DNA of 6,362 bases from Geothermobacter sp964501815 (lineage in GTDB: Bacteria; Desulfobacterota; Desulfuromonadia; Desulfuromonadales; Geothermobacteraceae): contig CAZCUR010000111.1 in NCBI GenBank assembly GCA_964501815.1, forward strand, positions 1 through 6,362. Direction: 5' to 3'. Shown in pieces: positions 5,177-6,362 of the stretch. Position 1 is the stretch's first letter; the number at the start of each line of letters is the position of its first letter. Position numbers and translations under genes: made by a program. Under the pieces are notes generated by a model that was given only the letters and a program-made list of their open reading frames with translations, had not been told where the DNA came from and ran no database searches.

Positions 5177-6274
5177 CTATCCACCCTGATGGGCGGCCGG
5201 GTCAAGGGGCATCTGGCCGGGAGGCTGATCAAGAATTCTGCGAACGGCGGACTTCAGGTTGGCCAGACCGGTGTCCTCATCCGGAGCCCAGATCTGCAGA
5301 CGCTTTTGGGGCAGGGTATGCAGATAGCGCGGATCGTAGTAATCGACCATAAGAGCCCGTACGAGCTCCCGCCAGCGACCGGCTTCAAGCATCTGCAGCA
5401 GCTCAGCGGTACGGGTTCCGCCCAGAATCGGCCGGATTGCTTCGATAGGACGGATGAATGCCTCGCGCAACCGGTCCCGAGCGGGATAGTCGCCAAGAAT
5501 CACATCGATGCGTCGCTCCATGGGGGCCTCCACCCACAGACTGACTTCCTGCTGCAGACTGGCGAAAAACCGCTCGGGCAGAATGATGCGGCCAATGTGA
5601 CGGCTTTCCCCTTCGGTCAGGACGTAACCTTCAGGGGGAACACGACGCAATCTGTCCCAAAGCCGGGCCTCGAACCACTTCTGTGACGGTTGCGGCGGCA
5701 GGCCGAGCGCTCCAAAAGCGCTCCCACGATGATTGGCCAGTCCCTCGAGATCGATCACCGGCTCCCCTTCCGCCTCCAGACGTTTGAGCAGGCGGGTCTT
5801 GCCAACCCCGGTCAATCCCCGCAAAACCAGAAGCCGCCCCCAGTTCCCCTGTTCAAAAAACCGGCAGACATGGCGTCGGAAGGCCTTGTGACCGCCCTCC
5901 AGCTGCCGGGCAGGAATACCGGCCAGATTGAGAAAGGTGGTCAGTGCATGGCTGCGCATGCCTCCACGCCAGCAGAACACCACCACCGGCGGGACGGCCC
6001 GTTGCAGGCCGTCTTCCACGGCGGCTATCAGCGCAGGAATCTTTGGACTGACGATGTCCACCCCAAGACGCCGGGCCTGACGACGGCCCTCCTGCTTGTA
6101 GCAAAGACCGACCCGATGGCGCTCATCGTTATCGAATAAGGGGACATTGATGGCACCGGGAATAGTGGTCTCCTCGAACTCGGCCGGAGACCGGACATCG
6201 ACCAGAAGGCAGCCACGGTCGCGCAGAACCAGGGCCTGTTCGAGGGAAATTTTTTCCTGTGTTGAGCCGGACAT
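5177..6274 (-). CDS. selU: tRNA 2-selenouridine synthase
   Basis: SelU (MnmH/YbbB) converts 2-thiouridine at wobble position 34 of Lys, Glu and Gln tRNAs to 2-selenouridine, through a geranylated intermediate and using selenophosphate from SelD. The ATG at 6274 gives 365 residues, matching the family (about 364 in E. coli). The longer open frame to 6355 runs through the promoter and is rejected. The N-terminal rhodanese domain (about 8-140) has the conserved DVRSPAEFE (26-34) and the active-site loop FCWRGGMRS with Cys101. A P-loop domain follows, with Walker A GLTGVGKT (153-160) and the downstream segment DLEGLANHRGSAFG, typical of the family. The Shine-Dalgarno is modest (AAAGG, about 9 bases before the start). 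It ends in TAG at 5179-5177, next to the small Cys4 gene. selD is not in the window. Confidence 0.96.
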   Translation of the reverse strand: MSGSTQEKISLEQALVLRDRGCLLVDVRSPAEFEETTIPGAINVPLFDNDERHRVGLCYKQEGRRQARRLGVDIVSPKIPALIAAVEDGLQRAVPPVVVFCWRGGMRSHALTTFLNLAGIPARQLEGGHKAFRRHVCRFFEQGNWGRLLVLRGLTGVGKTRLLKRLEAEGEPVIDLEGLANHRGSAFGALGLPPQPSQKWFEARLWDRLRRVPPEGYVLTEGESRHIGRIILPERFFASLQQEVSLWVEAPMERRIDVILGDYPARDRLREAFIRPIEAIRPILGGTRTAELLQMLEAGRWRELVRALMVDYYDPRYLHTLPQKRLQIWAPDEDTGLANLKSAVRRILDQPPGQMPLDPAAHQGG

Positions 6275-6302
6275 GTCAGTCTGCCTTTCTTTGGGTGTCT
6301 GC

Positions 6303-6332
6303 TTTATAGCCGATGCCTCTTGCCGGGGACAA
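6303..6332 (-). promoter_or_regulatory. selU: Candidate selU promoter
   Basis: On the minus strand, TTGTCC (6332-6327, four of six consensus bases) and TATAAA (6308-6303, five of six) are separated by 18 bases. The start near 6296 leaves a leader of about 22 bases before ATG 6274. This position rules out the longer in-frame start at 6355. Confidence 0.55.
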
Positions 6333-6338
6333 GGACGA

Positions 6339-6362
6339 ATGAAAAAAGTCGTCACACGGCCT
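6339..6362 (+). CDS. Possible start of a divergent gene, cut by the window end
   Basis: An ATG at 6339 follows AAGGA (6331-6335) at a short 3-base spacing and opens the frame MKKVVTRP, which is still open at the last base. The lysine-rich start and Shine-Dalgarno-like sequence are suggestive, but only eight codons can be seen. The start also overlaps the -35 region assigned to selU. The product is unknown. Confidence 0.3.

Noticed and set aside
6275..6355. A longer N-terminus for SelU
   Set aside because: It would run through a good promoter candidate, and ATG 6274 gives a length almost identical to the E. coli enzyme.

Overview
The window looks like an ordinary chromosomal stretch of a GC-rich Gram-negative bacterium, most likely a Desulfuromonadales/Geobacter-type (former Deltaproteobacteria) organism. 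This placement is an inference from the gene mix: a probable chemoreceptor tail, a Tat-exported TRAP solute-binding protein, metX under an S-box (SAM-I) riboswitch, selU, and well-defined rho-independent terminators. No mobile element, CRISPR array, rRNA or tRNA gene is visible.

Layout. Positions 1-63 are the last 20 codons of a plus-strand gene, probably a methyl-accepting chemotaxis protein, closed by a terminator (91-120). A 325-base intergenic stretch follows, with a good sigma70-type promoter, an inverted repeat over its -35 box and a leader hairpin. It feeds a Tat-dependent DctP/TakP-type TRAP solute-binding protein (389-1480). A strong bidirectional terminator (1505-1537) separates this gene from the oppositely oriented membrane subunits of a TRAP transporter: the small subunit DctQ (3432 to 2878) and the large subunit DctM (2885 to 1560), which overlap by 8 bases. 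The whole TRAP system is therefore present, but as two convergent transcription units.

Positions 3433-3580 form a divergent promoter region. One promoter reads left into dctQM and has a GntR/FadR-like palindrome over its -35. The other reads right into an S-box riboswitch with aptamer, antiterminator candidate and terminator (3581-3768), then metX, homoserine O-acetyltransferase (3785-4918). Past metX the strand switches again. selU, tRNA 2-selenouridine synthase (6274 to 5177), runs leftward and is followed by a 55-64 residue four-cysteine protein (to 4983), with which it probably forms an operon. A possible divergent gene begins at 6339 and runs off the window.

Together the genes cover uptake of a small (probably 2-oxo or hydroxy) carboxylate, SAM-controlled methionine synthesis and tRNA wobble-uridine selenation. 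Nothing here is clearly a new system. The points most worth following are the small Cys4 protein coupled to selU, the split convergent TRAP operon with candidate operators, and the well-resolved metX riboswitch switch-over.
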